Below, in pieces: positions 1-11,400 of a DNA stretch of 64,000 nt. Below the pieces are notes generated by a model that saw only the letters and a list, made by a program, of their open reading frames with translations, was not told the origin of the DNA and did not search any database. Origin of the DNA: Farysia itapuensis (lineage: Eukaryota; Basidiomycota; Ustilaginomycetes; Ustilaginales; Ustilaginaceae); contig JALBYC010000029.1 in NCBI GenBank assembly GCA_023212645.1, positions 62,001-126,000 of the forward strand, written 5' to 3'. Within the stretch, counting starts at the first letter, position 1, and each line of letters opens with the position of its first letter. A program made the translations under genes and the position numbers.

Positions 1-441
1 GCCAGACGAAGACTGCTCTTGCACGTCCCATAGCGTGTATGAGTGCGAGAAGAGTTCCACCACGTCTGCTGCTGGTTCCGACGATGCGTCTTCGTTGTAA
101 TCGTTCACGCTTTCCGTCGCCTTGAGCTGAACGGTGCAGCGTGTATACGCGCCTTTGCGCTTGGTGTCCGAGTCAAGCTTGACCAGCACATCGCCCTTGA
201 CCCATGCTTCGAAGCCTTTGAGACCCAAGTAGCCCACCTGAAACGAGGTGCTGTCGTTGCGAGGGGCAATGTCAAAGAAGTCCCCTTCTTCTCGTGACTC
301 AGCCATGACTCCATTCGACCCACTCGGACCAGCCGAAGCACTGTAGGGTGGCAAGGGACCATGCTGGCCCACAAAGGGCACTTGAGCATCGGAAGAGCCT
401 TGTGTCGGATAGGCCGGCACCTCTGCATCGTCACTCGTCAT
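1..441 (-). CDS. Arrestin-like (alpha-arrestin/ART family) protein, N-terminal part
   Basis: The reverse frame from the ATG at 441 is open to the left window edge (147 codons), with an in-frame stop upstream of this ATG. After a disordered Pro/Ser-rich leader of about 65 residues comes a beta-rich segment containing FQVGYLGLKGFEAWVKGD and ELFSHSYTLWDV, which resembles the start of an arrestin N-terminal fold. Fungal alpha-arrestins are adaptors that bring a Rsp5-type ubiquitin ligase to plasma-membrane transporters. The C-terminal arrestin domain and any PPxY motifs lie outside the window, so the family call rests on the first strands only. Confidence 0.6.
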   Translation of the reverse strand, partial: MTSDDAEVPAYPTQGSSDAQVPFVGQHGPLPPYSASAGPSGSNGVMAESREEGDFFDIAPRNDSTSFQVGYLGLKGFEAWVKGDVLVKLDSDTKRKGAYTRCTVQLKATESVNDYNEDASSEPAADVVELFSHSYTLWDVQEQSSSG

Positions 442-562
442 GTGCGGTTCGGACTGCAGCTGTGCAATGGCATGTGGGAAAGGTTATTTCAGGGTCTGTG
501 TGATCCATGCAAGGAAAAAAGAATTATCGTTAAAGTGGAGTGTATGTGTGTGACTTGTGATT

Positions 563-1199
563 CTAGTCTCGAGCGGCAGGGAAGGGAAACGGTGGATTGT
601 TCTGAAGTGGATCAGATCTGCGTTCGTGATCAAAGGGAAACGGATTCTCTTTGCGTGCTTGCGTGATGAGTCCATCCAGATCTCTATCGCGAATCGCTTT
701 CTGTCAAAGTTGGCGCACGCACAAAGGAGCAAAGCGTCAGTATTTGCTACGCTATACGGCGCGGCAGACTAGCACTTACTTTGACACACGTCTGGTAGTC
801 TCGGAACAGCGCGCCACAGTCGTGATCGTATCGCTCCATGATGGACCTCTTGCGCGTCTCCATGTCCGAGTCAGATGGACGGCTCATTTCTGAAGAACCT
901 ATTGATGGCCCGCGCTGTTGGTCTTGGAGCTGGCCGTCTCCGATGGCGAGGTAGTCTCTGAACCAAAGGTCAAAGCAGGCATCGTACCGGTGCTTGAGTG
1001 GTGTGCACTCGGACGCCAATGAGGAAATAACACCGAGACCGGCTGCTCCTTTGGTCTGCCAGTCTGCCAAGTGATCTGCTGAGCTGACAGGCGGCGTAGA
1101 CGCCGAAGAGGCAGAGTAGGACGACGGCGACGACCGTGAAGCTTCAGTACTGTTCGTTTGCCCGTCAGATGATTGACTCGGAGAGCGCGAGAAGAGCAT
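563..1199 (-). CDS. MDM35: Mdm35/TRIAP1-type twin CX9C protein of the mitochondrial intermembrane space
   Basis: Two exons: 780-1199 and 563-700. The intron starts GTAAGT and ends CAG; joining at phase 0 gives 185 residues. A Ser-rich leader of about 60 residues precedes two CX9C motifs (C65/C75 and C128/C138) in the context LASECTPLKHRYDACF and CGALFRDYQTCVK; exon 2 supplies the conserved tail KAIRDRDLDGLI and ARKENPF. Mdm35 partners Ups1/Ups2 PRELI proteins in moving phosphatidic acid and phosphatidylserine between mitochondrial membranes and is imported by the Mia40 oxidative route. The N-terminal extension is longer than in yeast Mdm35. The start is the first ATG in frame; only a TTG lies above it. 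Confidence 0.85.
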
Positions 1200-1989
1200 G
1201 GCGAATGCAGTGTGGCAGCAAGCAAGCAAGCATCGCCGTTCAGCTTGAGCTTGGCTAGCGTGAAAGTTGCGAAAGTTGGCGGGCTCATTTTGTTAGACTT
1301 GGCTTGCAGCATGCAGCGTGCGCGCGTGCGCGTTCGCCAGCTAGCGCTAACTGCTAGCATGGACTCATGGTACGTGGTTGTACACAGCCTGCTGCCTCAT
1401 CTCACGCAAGACGCTGAAGCCTACCATACGGCCACAGCGACACGATCCTTAAAACGCGATGCGACAAACACGCGACATAAGGAGGGGAAACAAAGATGTA
1501 TTGCAAGCGAGCTAATGGTACCAACAGAGTCAAGAAAGGTCAGCGTGCTGCTCGGTAGGAGAGCCAGAAAGGCTACATGCAGTGGGAAAGCACGTGTCAA
1601 TAAGCGCCAGAGGGCATGAAGCAATGCCATCATATAGGAGCGAAAGACGTTTAGATGGAATGGTTGTTCACATTGAGCCCGTAGGCTCTCGACTTGAACT
1701 ATGCTAATGTTTTTCTGTGTATAATCCTGTGGTCTTGCTCTCTGTGCAATGCTTGACGGACGCGCCCCGCTGATGCAAGAAGAGGAAACTTACTGTGAGC
1801 GCTCTTGTCGCAGCGTAGCGACGTTGAGAAGAAAGGAGCACTCGGCAAATGCTGATGATTTTTCTTCTGCGCACCCACCGCAGCGCGCTTTTATCATCAA
1901 AATCGGACACCCGATCGCTGATCATCTCTTTCTCGCTCCGCCCTTTTCAACACACAATCTCGCGGTTCTCAACCGCCTTGGCAAATTTG
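1200..1989. other. Intergenic region between MDM35 and the riboside kinase
   Basis: About 790 bp between divergent genes with no convincing coding frame. It contains an alternating purine-pyrimidine stretch (GTGCGCGCGTGCGCG at about 1319-1333) and pyrimidine-rich sequence just before the kinase start. It presumably holds the two divergent promoters. Confidence 0.5.
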
Positions 1990-2868
1990 ATGTCGTCGAC
2001 GTCGTCGTCTGTGTCTGCGGCTGATGCTGCACCACCACGCATCGTGGTAGTGGGACTGGGCGGGGCCACATGCTCGGGCAAGACCACGCTGGCCAAACAT
2101 CTGCTACGTATTCTGAACGATTTGCCGCCTGACAGCTGTGTCCGAGAAGCTTTCATTCTGCATCAGGACGACTTTGCTCCGCCAGAAGCGTCTCTGCCCA
2201 TCGATGACAAGTATGGTGTCACAGACTGGGATCGTCCAGATACTGCGATTGACTACGACAGGATGCATCGCACCTTGAGTCACATCAAGGAGACAGGTCA
2301 ATTTCCGCCCGAGTTTTCATCGCACGATCATCTCAATTCGCAGCCTGACTGCCCGATTGCGAGCACCGTGCTGGAGACATGGCGGGACAAGTTTGGATCA
2401 CTGCGTGCCACACGTCGGTCAGGTCGGGGCATCCGAATCATGCTGGCCGATGGATTTCTGCTCTACTACGATCCGGCGGTGTGTAGCAGCATGGACGTCA
2501 AGATCTTTCTCCGGACGCCACGGGCCGTGCTCAAACAACGCCGCGAAGAGCGCTTTGGCTATGCAACGGCTGAGGGGACGGTATGGAAAGATCCGCCTGG
2601 CTACTTTGACCAGATTGTGTGGCCCGCTTACCAAGCAGCACACGAACGCGTCTTTGAACAGGGCGATCTCGAACACGGTAATGCGGCGCGGTCAAGCGAC
2701 GAGGAGCGGCCAGAACAGAGAGCAGCAGCAGCAGGTGGACCCGTGTCGGACTTGATATTGCTTGACGCGCAACAGGTTCCAGGAACAGATGCATTGACCA
2801 CGCACTCTCAGGAAATGAGCTGGCTAGTCGACCACGCATGCGAGGCTATCTGGCGGTATTTGCAATGA
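1990..2868 (+). CDS. NRK1: Nicotinamide riboside kinase (NRK/uridine kinase-like P-loop kinase)
   Basis: Single exon, 292 residues. A P-loop (GGATCSGKTT, residues 24-33) is followed by HQDDF (58-62), DWDRPDTAIDYDRM, a DGFLLYYD strand and an R-rich lid (RREERFGYAT), the order seen in nicotinamide riboside kinases. The family phosphorylates nicotinamide riboside to NMN in NAD salvage; some members also take other nucleosides. The chosen ATG is the one closest to the P-loop with a normal short leader. An in-frame ATG at 1849 would add 47 residues that read like a translated leader (or a weak targeting sequence), so a longer form is possible. Confidence 0.8.
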   Translation: MSSTSSSVSAADAAPPRIVVVGLGGATCSGKTTLAKHLLRILNDLPPDSCVREAFILHQDDFAPPEASLPIDDKYGVTDWDRPDTAIDYDRMHRTLSHIKETGQFPPEFSSHDHLNSQPDCPIASTVLETWRDKFGSLRATRRSGRGIRIMLADGFLLYYDPAVCSSMDVKIFLRTPRAVLKQRREERFGYATAEGTVWKDPPGYFDQIVWPAYQAAHERVFEQGDLEHGNAARSSDEERPEQRAAAAGGPVSDLILLDAQQVPGTDALTTHSQEMSWLVDHACEAIWRYLQ

Positions 2869-3500
2869 TAAACCTGATCAAATTTGGTGCTAGAGCTTGT
2901 GGGAGAGGGCGTGTGACTGTGGTTCTGCCGGTTTTGCCACAACGGAGAAATCGGCGGGGCAGCTTTAGCGGCAGGAAAAGATCCGTGTAGAGTCAAAAGT
3001 TTAAAGGACCGACAGCCGAATTGCCTTCGGTTGGATGCATTCCCGCAGGTTCGGACAAGATAGCGGATTCATCTCACACTGCGAAAATGCCTGATCCCTG
3101 CTGTTTGGCCTGGAAGCGCTCGACGAGCGAAATTTCGAACGGAGGAAAGTCTTCCGTTTCCGCCGCTTTCATGCATGCATGTGACAGCGTCCGCCAGTCA
3201 CGCACACACAGTGCAAGCCAACATGGCACCAGATTGGTCAACCCCAGGCCAGCACTTGGCATACCTCGCTTGACTGCAACGTCGGCATTTGTGGGCACCA
3301 ATCAGCACTCTCAAAGTCTATTCCGCTATCTCTGCTGATAGCGCTCGGCTGGCGTTCCTCCGCAACTCTATCTCGCAACCGCATCCACCCAGCGGCCTAT
3401 AGCCCACGCCACACTCTCAGAGACTTTTACTTAAAAGGCGACATGCCCTGAGTTCGCTCGCCACGTCCATCGCTCTCATCCCTTGTCATCCACCGTCAAG
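2869..3500. promoter_or_regulatory. Upstream region of the OPT transporter
   Basis: About 630 bp without a gene. Close to the gene are CTATCTC and TGATAG (3333-3347), possible GATA-factor sites, and an A/T-rich stretch TTTTACTTAAAAG (3425-3437) that could serve as a TATA-like element. Regulation by nitrogen-type GATA factors would suit a peptide transporter but is an inference. Confidence 0.35.
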
Positions 3501-5933
3501 ATGCACAACGAGATTGACATCGCTCGATCTCCGAGCAAGGAGAGTTCCGACCTCAAGCACGACTCGTCCAAGGAAGACCTTGGCTCCTCTTCCAATGGCA
3601 TCGCCGAACTTCACAATGTCGAGCGCAAGCTCAAGTCGGACTTCCTCGACCACCGAATCAATGACCCCAACATGGCCACCTCGCAGATTGACGCTGTCGA
3701 GGCCGTCATGGAGAAGGGCGACTACAAGGCAGAGGTTGCTCTCGAGGAGGAACTCGAGGATGACTCGCCTTACCCAGAGGTACGAGCCGCCGTCTCCAAC
3801 GTCGACGACCCTTCCATGCCTGTCATGACTTTCCGAGCTTGGGTTCTCGGCATGCTCTTCACTATCGTGATTCCCGGTGTTAACCAGCTGCTCAGCTACC
3901 GATACCCCACCGTGACCATCACCTCCTTTGTCGCCCAGTTGCTCGCTTACCCCCTTGGTGTCTTTATGGCACGAGTCCTGCCCACCCGCGTCTTCAAAAC
4001 TCCCCTCGGCTCCTTCACTCTCAACCCCGGTCCCTTTAACGTCAAGGAACACACCATCATCACTGTCATGGCCAACGTCACCTACCAGCGTGCTTACAGT
4101 AGCAACGTCTCGGCAGTGCAGCGCATTCGATACGGCTTTGACTGGGGCTTTGGCTACATTATTCTCCTCACCCTCAGCTCTCAGCTCATCGGTTTCTCCA
4201 TGGCTGGTTTCTTCCGACGATGGCTCGTCTGGCCCGCTGCCATGATCTGGCCTGCCAACTTGGGTAACACTGCCTTGTTCACTGCCCTCCACCGACAGGT
4301 TGACACGGGTAACCACATGTCGCGATACAAGTTCTTCATGATTGCCTGCGCCTGCTCCTTTACCTGGTACTTCTTCCCCGGTTACATCATGACTGTTCTC
4401 AGCGCTGGTAACTGGTTCTGCATGATTGCACCCAACAACGTCATCCTTAACCAGATGCTCGGCACCAACTCGGGTCTTGGCCTGATCCCTCTGACGTTTG
4501 ACTGGAACCAGTACTCGTACGTTGCCAACCCCATCTACACTCCCTGGTGGGCACAGGCCAACGTGCTTGGTGGCTTCCTCTTCTGCTACGTCTTCATCGG
4601 CCCCATTCTTTACTACAAGAATGTCTGGAACTTTGCCTACATGCCTTTCTCCACCTCGACCGTGTACGACCGATTCGGTCTCAAGTACAAGACCGCCAAG
4701 GTCACCACTGCCGACCACTTGCACTTTGACGCCGACGGCTACAACAACTACTCGGAGCAGTACTTCTCCGTCACATATGCCATCTCGTTTGCCCTCTCCT
4801 TTGCCGCCATCACTGCTGTCTTGGTTCACGTTGCCCTTTTCCACGGAGCTCAGATCTACAAGCAGTTCCGCACCTCGGTCAACGAAGAGCGCGATGTTCA
4901 CGCTCGTCTTATGCAGAAATATCCCGAGGTACCCAAGTACTGGTACGGCATCCTCTTCCTTGTCTGCTTCGGCATGGGTATCGGCTGCACTGCTGGCTAC
5001 GAGACCGACTTCCCTGTCTGGGCTTTCATCATCTCGCTCATCATTGGTGCCATCTTTATGCTGCCTGTCGGAATCGTCTACGCCATCTCCAACGTCGAAG
5101 TCGGTCTCAACATTATTTCCGAGTTCGTCATTGGCTACATGCACCCCGGTTCGGCCACTGGCATGATGATGTTCAAGGTCTTCTGCTACATGGCTGTCTA
5201 CCAGGGTCTTTCATTTACTGCCGACATGAAGCTCGGTCACTACATGAAGGTTCCCCCGAGAGACATGTTTATTGCCCAAGTCAGCGCCATCGTCGTCTCC
5301 TCCTTCGTCGTCCTCGGTGTTCAGGCCTGGGTATTCTCAAACATCGAGAACGTATGCACACCAGAGGCTGCCAACAACTTCACATGCAACTACTTGATCG
5401 TGTTCGGCACTGCCTCGCAGATCTGGGGTCTTATTGGTCCTGCTGCGGTCTTCTCTCCCGGCAAGCAGTACGCCAAGCTGCTATACATGTTCCTGGTCGG
5501 AGCCATCTTCCCAGTCATCGTTTGGGCAGCTACGAAGAAGTGGCCTCATTCGTGGGTTAGGAAGGTTAACTCGCCCGTTATCTTCACTGGTACTGGTCTT
5601 ATCCCTCCGGCGACAGGCATCAACTTCACCTCTTGGGCGCTGGCCGGTTTCATTGCCAACTGGTGGGCCAAGAAGTACAGAAACGGATGGTGGACGCGCT
5701 ACAACTACGTCTTGGGCGCTGCTCTCGACACTGGTACCGCCGTCTCGGCCGTCGTCATCTTCTTCTGCCTGGTCTTCCCCAACGGCAAGAACCGCGCCTT
5801 TGCTGACGGCAACTGGTGGGGCAACGTTGCCTGGACCAACACTGCCGACGCCGAGTTCGCCTCATACCTCACCCCACCGGACAATGGGTTCATGCCAGCA
5901 CCGTCCACATTCCGACCATACTACGGCCACTAG
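3501..5933 (+). CDS. Oligopeptide transporter, OPT family
   Basis: Single exon, 810 residues. A charged cytosolic N-terminus of about 105 residues precedes roughly 14 hydrophobic segments. The OPT signature NPGPFNVKEHTIITVMANV begins at residue 175, and the C-terminal part has the family motif GLIPPATGINFTSW. These proteins import tetra/pentapeptides, glutathione or metal-chelate peptides by proton symport at the plasma membrane (known for yeast Opt1/Opt2 and S. pombe Isp4). Substrate cannot be read from the sequence. The start is the ATG at 3501; the only in-frame codon further up is a TTG. Codon use is strongly biased to C-ending codons compared with neighbours, which suggests high expression. 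Confidence 0.95.
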   Translation: MHNEIDIARSPSKESSDLKHDSSKEDLGSSSNGIAELHNVERKLKSDFLDHRINDPNMATSQIDAVEAVMEKGDYKAEVALEEELEDDSPYPEVRAAVSNVDDPSMPVMTFRAWVLGMLFTIVIPGVNQLLSYRYPTVTITSFVAQLLAYPLGVFMARVLPTRVFKTPLGSFTLNPGPFNVKEHTIITVMANVTYQRAYSSNVSAVQRIRYGFDWGFGYIILLTLSSQLIGFSMAGFFRRWLVWPAAMIWPANLGNTALFTALHRQVDTGNHMSRYKFFMIACACSFTWYFFPGYIMTVLSAGNWFCMIAPNNVILNQMLGTNSGLGLIPLTFDWNQYSYVANPIYTPWWAQANVLGGFLFCYVFIGPILYYKNVWNFAYMPFSTSTVYDRFGLKYKTAKVTTADHLHFDADGYNNYSEQYFSVTYAISFALSFAAITAVLVHVALFHGAQIYKQFRTSVNEERDVHARLMQKYPEVPKYWYGILFLVCFGMGIGCTAGYETDFPVWAFIISLIIGAIFMLPVGIVYAISNVEVGLNIISEFVIGYMHPGSATGMMMFKVFCYMAVYQGLSFTADMKLGHYMKVPPRDMFIAQVSAIVVSSFVVLGVQAWVFSNIENVCTPEAANNFTCNYLIVFGTASQIWGLIGPAAVFSPGKQYAKLLYMFLVGAIFPVIVWAATKKWPHSWVRKVNSPVIFTGTGLIPPATGINFTSWALAGFIANWWAKKYRNGWWTRYNYVLGAALDTGTAVSAVVIFFCLVFPNGKNRAFADGNWWGNVAWTNTADAEFASYLTPPDNGFMPAPSTFRPYYGH

Positions 5934-6930
5934 TCATTTGTGTCTCATACATCATCTTTCTCTCTAGGGTTATACATTGTTTTCATTCTGCTCCTACGTG
6001 TCTGTGCTTTCTCTGAGCCGTCTGTTGAATGCTGTTCTGCATTTGTTCGCGGGCAAAGATTGGGCTCGTGTTTTGAAGTCAGTGGGCTTGTGGCGTAAAT
6101 TGACAGGCAGGACTCTATTGCATGCAGGCTAGTCTCAACGCATGCCTTTCCGTGTGAACCTTCCTGCACGGGGCTAAGACAGTGTGAACCTTGTCAATTC
6201 ACATGATGCGCATGGAGGCTTGTGGGATGTTGCTAAGCGGACCAGACGGGCTTGCAAGCAGCCTCTCACGCTGACGCTGTCTGTGTGGTTTGGGAGCAGA
6301 TCGTCTGGGCCGACTTGTCAGAGCTCGGTGTTCTAGCCATTTTCCCGCCCACAAGCTTCGACAGCGAATCTCGTAAATCACAAAGGATACATCGACACAC
6401 CGTGACAGAGTGCCCTTGTGCACACCAGCTTTTTCAGCTACAGTATCGGCAGTCAAAGAACGACTCGTGACACAAACATTGCTCTGTCTTGTCCTACTTT
6501 GCGATGTCGGGAAAGACAACACTTCTTGGCACCTCTCGTTAAACGAGTGATAGGAAACAGGGAGGTCAAGTGCATATTGCATCTAGAACTGTGAGGAGCA
6601 ACAAACTAGACGCTACATACTTGTGCCGTGTCCAGCAACTTTCCTGTTCTCCTGCTCAATCACGTCGTCGTGCTCAACATACGCACGTACAGCAAACAAT
6701 CTGTATAATAGTTCATCTTGGGTAAGAAAGCCCTTCGAGGATCTAGGATCCGGCTATATATCCACAAAGCTCGCGGGAGTGTTTCGCTTTAATCCGTTTT
6801 TGTAACATTTTTCCTGCCAAATTTGGTGTCCGGGTGTCCGCTGTGCTGCACTGAGTTCTTCCAAAAAATTTGTAGATTTCTGTACTCCACACACTGACTA
6901 TCTCCGAACTCGTGCTGCTCGTACACCGCG
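5934..6930. other. Intergenic region
   Basis: About 1 kb between OPT and SQT1. No coding frame with family features and no tRNA was seen. A TATATAT stretch lies at about 6755-6761, roughly 170 bp before the SQT1 start, and may be its TATA element. Confidence 0.45.
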
Positions 6931-8268
6931 ATGAGTGCCAAGCCAGAACAGAGCTACGCTGACGACCACGAGGAAGAAGACTATGGCGCTGACTTTGCGC
7001 CAGATGACATCGAAGAGGTAGTGCCAGAGGAGGATCAAGATGGAGACATTCCTATGGATGACGACAGTGATCGTGATGACGAGGGCGAACGAGAGGACGA
7101 TGAAGAAGGACATGCTGGAGGACAGGAAGAGTTTGTCGACAACTCAATAGCTGCTTTCTACTCGCATCGCAAGTCCGTCTTCTCCGTGACGCTACATCCT
7201 ACATATCCCAACCCACCGCTGGCTATGACGGGAGGCGAGGACGATGGCGGCTGGATCTGGAACACCCAGGACGGATCGGAAGTCGTCCGTCTGAGCGGAC
7301 ACACTGACAGTGTCACCGCCGCACTGTTCAACGCTGCCGGCGATCTGGCCGCAACGGGCGGCATGGACGGGAAAGTACGAGTTTGGAGAAAGCGCGGGGA
7401 CGACTTCAAGACGTGGGAGTTCTTGACCAACCTCGAAGGTCCCGACGAGGTGGTGTGGATTGATTGGCATCCCAAGGGCAACGTACTTTCTGCAGGTGGT
7501 GCTGACGCCACCGTGTGGATGTGGCAGCTGCCTACGGGCAATGTGATGCAAGTCTTTTCTGGCCACAGTGGAGCAGTCGCATGTGGCAGCTTTACACCGG
7601 ACGGCAAAAAACTCGTCACCGGCTCAGAAGATGGGACTCTTATCGTGTGGGACCCCAAGAGTGCAGCAGTCCTATCGCGTGTACAGACGCACGTGGAAGG
7701 TGGCGTGACGCAGCTGGCTGTATCGCCAGACGGCGGTGTAGTCGTGTTTGGCAGTGCAGTCGGAGACGTGCGCGTCGTCAACATTGCATCGCTGGACAAT
7801 GGCGGATCTGCCTCAATCGTTGCTACCTTACGCGGCCACGCTGAAGACGAGTCGATCGAAGGCATACAATTCGTCGACCTCGGTGGCGGATCTCGCACAG
7901 GTCATGTCATCACGGCGTCCACTGAGGGCAAAGCGATTGTCTGGGACTTGTCACTGGCAAAGATGCGCTGTGAGGTGGTTCACGATGCTGCCATCACCGC
8001 GCTAGCACTCCATCCGGGCACCACGCTGTTCTCAACTAGCTCGGCAGACCAGACTATCAAGACATGGGACGCGCGAACCGGCGCCTGTCTCGCGACCCAG
8101 CATGGCTTCACCGACGCTGTTTTGTCACTAGCCGTAGGCAAGGACGACGGTTTCACCCAAGGCTCAGACACGGGCGGTATCGGCGCTTTCGCCACACCTT
8201 CCGAATCACGAGGTTGGAAACTGGTCGGCGCTGGTGATGAGGGCGTAGCACTTGTATTCCGCGTCTAA
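6931..8268 (+). CDS. SQT1: WD40 ribosome-assembly chaperone Sqt1/AAMP family
   Basis: Single exon, 445 residues. A very acidic N-terminus (residues 1-70, runs of D and E) leads into about seven WD40 blades, for example LSGHTDSVTAALFNAAG, FSGHSGAVACGSFTPDG and HDAAITALALHPGTTLF. Length, acidic tail and blade order match yeast Sqt1 and human AAMP. Sqt1 binds the N-terminus of newly made uL16 (Rpl10) and delivers it to the pre-60S subunit. The start is the first ATG after the leader. Confidence 0.85.
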   Translation: MSAKPEQSYADDHEEEDYGADFAPDDIEEVVPEEDQDGDIPMDDDSDRDDEGEREDDEEGHAGGQEEFVDNSIAAFYSHRKSVFSVTLHPTYPNPPLAMTGGEDDGGWIWNTQDGSEVVRLSGHTDSVTAALFNAAGDLAATGGMDGKVRVWRKRGDDFKTWEFLTNLEGPDEVVWIDWHPKGNVLSAGGADATVWMWQLPTGNVMQVFSGHSGAVACGSFTPDGKKLVTGSEDGTLIVWDPKSAAVLSRVQTHVEGGVTQLAVSPDGGVVVFGSAVGDVRVVNIASLDNGGSASIVATLRGHAEDESIEGIQFVDLGGGSRTGHVITASTEGKAIVWDLSLAKMRCEVVHDAAITALALHPGTTLFSTSSADQTIKTWDARTGACLATQHGFTDAVLSLAVGKDDGFTQGSDTGGIGAFATPSESRGWKLVGAGDEGVALVFRV

Positions 8269-8408
8269 GCCATAATACCATTAATCGCATAGACTTGTAA
8301 TGCCTCCCGACTGTGATGTGCGTGTGTATCGGACCATCCGATAGCGCAATACTTAGCTTTACATGCTGCATACGAAAAGCGTAGTCACCTTTGCCACAGA
8401 CCGCCACC

Positions 8409-11400
8409 ATGAGTTATCTCGAGCAGATTGAGCGGGACGATGGTTCTCGACCAGTATCGGCAGCCTCGTCCACCTCGAGCTTTCGAATCCCTGGTATCAA
8501 TACCAAGTTCCTGCAGCGACGCCCCGATACTGGCGATCTGTTTGCAGGACTCTTGCCCTCGTCCGCAAATTCTCAGCTTCGACTTCACAATCCGCAAGGC
8601 CCAGGTTCGTTAGAACCAGCTCAATTTGTGGATCAAGCTCTACGCGCTCCTGTACAGTCGTCCGAAGCCTTCGACAGGCGAAATGTCGTGTCTCGAGGAC
8701 AGAATCCTCCTTCTCGCCCTTTTACAGCTTCGTCGTACCATCGCAGTAGGCTTATGACTGCAGATGGGTCCATTGGTAACTACGTTTGTGCTATCCTTGA
8801 GAATCGAGGTATCGGACGGGAAGTCGGTATCGCCTCAATTGACAAAGACACCGGTAGGTATATGGTCTGCCATTGTACAGCAAGCTCGATCTTGACACCG
8901 ACTTGCCACAGGACTTTGTGTCGTCACTCAGTTTGCCGATACACCGACCTATGTCAGAACTATTCACCACTTGTCCATACATCCGCCTAGCATTCTCCTC
9001 GTTCCTGCCATTGCCATTTCGTCCAGCAGCTACTCTACCAGTTCTGCTCGAGGGCCTAAAAGATCCAAGTGGACTCGAAGAGAAATCTCTGATGGCGATG
9101 CCAGCTCTGGTTCCGAAACATCAATGCTCGTTCAGTACCTAGAAGAACTATTTGACGTTCAGGTCTCGCCAGTACCGCGTCGACAGTGGAGTCATCAAGA
9201 CGGTAAGCTGGACTGAACGATCAGCTTTCGGAAATAAAACTGACGGTACCCGCTACGGCTTAGGCGCAAGGTATCTAGACAAGCTGCTTGTGGACGATAA
9301 TAGCCCTGACTTCGATCTGAGCTCTGAACCCGGTATGGAAAAAAGGACCGGCACAGCACGATGCTCTACCGCACACTCTTGTGTTGAGAACTTCAACGCA
9401 GAGGCAAACACGAGAGCTGGAATCCTCGTGGCTGTCGCGAAAAAATACTATCTGCTGTCGGCATTGGCAGCCCTCTTTGAGTACGTTCCACGGTGAACTG
9501 ACTTCTGAAGAAAAAGTAAGCTAAACGCATTAGCTACAAGCTTCTTCACCGATACTTTCAACCGGGTGTTCACCCCGAATTCGCTGCGAATAAGATATGT
9601 CGTGCCTGAGGGCACCATCATGATCAACAGCAACACAGCCCATGACTTGGAGCTGGTATCAAACCTCATTGATCCGAAGTCGAAGGATTCACTTTTTGGT
9701 ACGCTATGCTCGCACGCAAATTTGTACCGTAGCAAAAGCTGATCAAGCTTCGGGCATGTGCATCGGCAGGCTTGATGGATCAATGCGCTACTCCGATGGG
9801 CCGAAGACTGCTCAAGACCAACATCTTGCAGCCATTGACAGGCAAGTCTCCCACTTTGCCAATTTTTTTGGCGGGTCCTGACACGTGTGCCCAATCTTGC
9901 AGACAGAGACACAATTGCGGCAAGACAGGATGCTGTCTCGGAGTGCATCCGCTCAGAAGTGAGTGAGATCTGTCTCGGTAGACTTTGTTGACCCAGTTTG
10001 CTGAAGCGCCAATTGCAGGAACGCTTTTATGCTATACGAGAAAGTATGAAGCCGCTGAAAGACGGCGCTATTGACTTGGATAGGTTGATCCATTCTCTGT
10101 CGGCCAAAGAGAAACGTGCAACATCAGACAGGCTTCAGACCGAGAGGAGAATAGGCAACATCCTCAGCTTGCGAACGCTCCTTCGCGCTTTGACACCAGG
10201 TCAGTGAGCGTCTGCAAGTACTCGATTGCCAGGAGGCTAACGCCATTATATCATTCTAGTGCGAGCCGCTCTTCAAGGATGTACCAGCGGCCTGCTGCAA
10301 GCTGTGGCATCTGTAAGCTGGCATCCGTCAAACGGTCATCTACTTGTGGTGTTGACGTAGGTCTTGACCCAGTTTCTCGATGCAGCGCCGCTCGACGCGA
10401 TCAGTCAGGCTATAGATCTGACTATCAACGAGGATGTGGTTCATGCCAAAGGTGGTTTGAGTTCGCGCAATGCCAAGATGGTAGGTGGCCTGTCGAGTAC
10501 TCTCCGACCGGTCCCACTGACCGTGAAAACATCGTTGGGTAGTACGCAGTCAAAGCCGAGCGCAGCCCGCTTCTGGACGTCGCTCGAGAGACTTACCGGG
10601 AGAACATCAAGTGAGCTTCTCCACCACAGCGAGGATTTTGGCCAGATTGACTGACCAGACTTTGTGTAGCGACATTTTGGAGCTATGTGACAAGGAGTCA
10701 CAAGAGTACGGTCTGAAGCTGACAGCGAAAATGATCACGACGGGCTTCCTGTTTCAGACAAGCTGTAATTCGAGCCAGCTTCGAGACCTGAGCGATCATT
10801 TCACCAATGTGACCCGTGCCAAAACCGGCAAAAATGTTACCATGATGACTCTGGATCTAGTAAGTACTGAAATGACCAGCCAAACGTACTGGAGTTGACC
10901 ACGATGTGTTATGCGCTGGTACAGAAAAAGCTGAATGCACGACTACTGGAGTCCATGAATGAGGTCTGTTCGATGTCGGACGTGATTATTGCCGAGCTGC
11001 GAGAAGCTATAGTTGAAAGCATTGCTTCCCTCTACAAGGTACGCTATCGCTGATCCGCGGCAACGGCAATGCATACTGACACGGCTCAATAGGTATCGGA
11101 AGCAATCTCGTTGCTTGACATGATTGTCAGCTTCACGCACGTGTCCATTACAAACAGGTACACCCGGCCGTCGTTTGGCGATACCTTTGATGTGCAAAAT
11201 GCGCGCCATCCGCTTCTGGACAGATGCGATGCAGTTTCAACAACATCACGAAGCGTTGTCTCTCGCAGAGCGCCATTCGTGCCCAACGACATCTACCTCG
11301 CTCCGGACGAAAAGTTCTGCTTGGTGACCGGCCCAAACATGTCGGGCAAGAGCACGCTGTTGCGCCAAGTGGCTCTGCTCACCGTGATGGCGGCAATCGG

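Noticed and set aside
3486..5144. 552-codon reverse frame opposite the OPT gene
   Set aside because: It mirrors the highly biased codons of the transporter (antisense shadow), has a Val/Asp/Gly-rich composition and no family features.
6199..6582. 127-codon reverse frame between OPT and SQT1
   Set aside because: Composition like random sequence, no recognisable domain and no splice partners.
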